Source: JBFWNZ01 sp050250795 (GTDB taxonomy: Bacteria > Pseudomonadota > Alphaproteobacteria > UBA8366). Taken from it: a DNA stretch of 6,475 nt. Shown one piece after another: positions 6,402 through 6,475 of this stretch (positions are counted from its first letter, which is position 1; every line of letters begins with the position of its first letter). The notes beneath the pieces are model-generated. The model had not been told where the DNA came from. It saw nothing but the letters and a program-made list of their open reading frames with translations, and made no database searches. Where the stretch lies: the NCBI GenBank assembly GCA_050250795.1, contig JBFWNZ010000227.1, positions 1 to 6,475 on the forward strand, in the 5' to 3' direction. A program made the translations under genes and the position numbers.

Positions 6402-6475
6402 GGTCCGTCATTCCTGTTCCAGCCGCGCGCCTGCTCGGTGATCCGCTCCTGCTGGCGCAGGATATCGTCGGGCCA
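6398..6475 (-). CDS. C-terminal end of an unidentified protein (partial, runs off the right edge)
   Basis: Reading leftward from the window edge, one frame is open for 25 codons and then ends in TGA at 6400-6398. It encodes the tail WPDDILRQQERITEQARGW followed by NRNDGP. Third positions are G or C in 22 of 25 codons, against about 9 of 21 in the frame of the downstream ATPase, so this frame is probably truly coding. The peptide looks like a charged amphipathic helix with a polar tail. I do not recognise the family. Its stop overlaps the CTG candidate start of the copper ATPase, which suggests they are co-transcribed and that this may be another metal-tolerance gene. That functional link is inference only. 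Confidence 0.55.
   Translation of the reverse strand, partial: WPDDILRQQERITEQARGWNRNDGP

Noticed and set aside
6283..6411. Small minus-strand open frame starting at ATG 6411 (about 42 codons, M-T-D-P-E-R...)
   Set aside because: It has an AGGA-like site, but its product is Arg/His/Gly-rich and unlike any protein, and it overlaps the ATPase N-terminus, whose frame carries the conserved motifs. The ATG is discussed only as a possible frameshifted start.
1..6475. Search for CRISPR arrays, tRNA or rRNA genes, insertion sequences, toxin-antitoxin pairs or defence genes
   Set aside because: None seen. Coding genes fill nearly the whole window, and the two 149-bp gaps are explained by promoters and the hairpin element.

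Overview
The window is high-GC DNA with strongly G/C-biased third codon positions. It looks like an alphaproteobacterial chromosome, most likely a sphingomonad. That guess rests on the style of the GatCAB proteins (for example a short insertion before the GatA serine motif) and on an intergenic repeat with the GAGCTTGACGA core often seen in Sphingomonadales. It was made by eye, without a database search.

Layout, left to right. Positions 1-63 hold only the tail beyond ruvX, with no gene. Positions 64-537 (minus) encode RuvX/YqgF. Positions 538-686 are a divergent promoter region. Positions 687-3912 (plus) are a tight gatC-gatA-gatB operon. Its first junction is a 1-nt stop/start overlap and its second is a 5-nt gap. 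It encodes the complete tRNA-dependent amidotransferase, which finishes Gln-tRNA(Gln) and/or Asn-tRNA(Asn) by transamidation. Positions 3913-4061 separate two convergent genes and carry a nested set of inverted repeats: two REP-like hairpins in opposite orientation inside an outer 8-bp stem. Positions 4062 to about 6401 (minus) encode a P1B-type copper-exporting ATPase. Its N-terminus has a YHS-like cysteine module and a heavy-metal-binding CPMHP/CPICGM module in place of the usual CxxC HMA domains. Upstream of it, 6398-6475 (minus) is the C-terminal end of another gene, cut by the window edge and overlapping the ATPase start region.

The left two thirds are housekeeping genes (translation fidelity, nucleic-acid processing). 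The right third is the end of a probable copper-tolerance operon that continues past the right edge. All recognised genes belong to known families, and I see no undescribed system. The points most worth checking are the start of the copper ATPase (the first ATG splits a conserved DPVCGM motif, and the in-frame upstream codon is CTG overlapping the previous stop) and the paired hairpin element between gatB and the ATPase.
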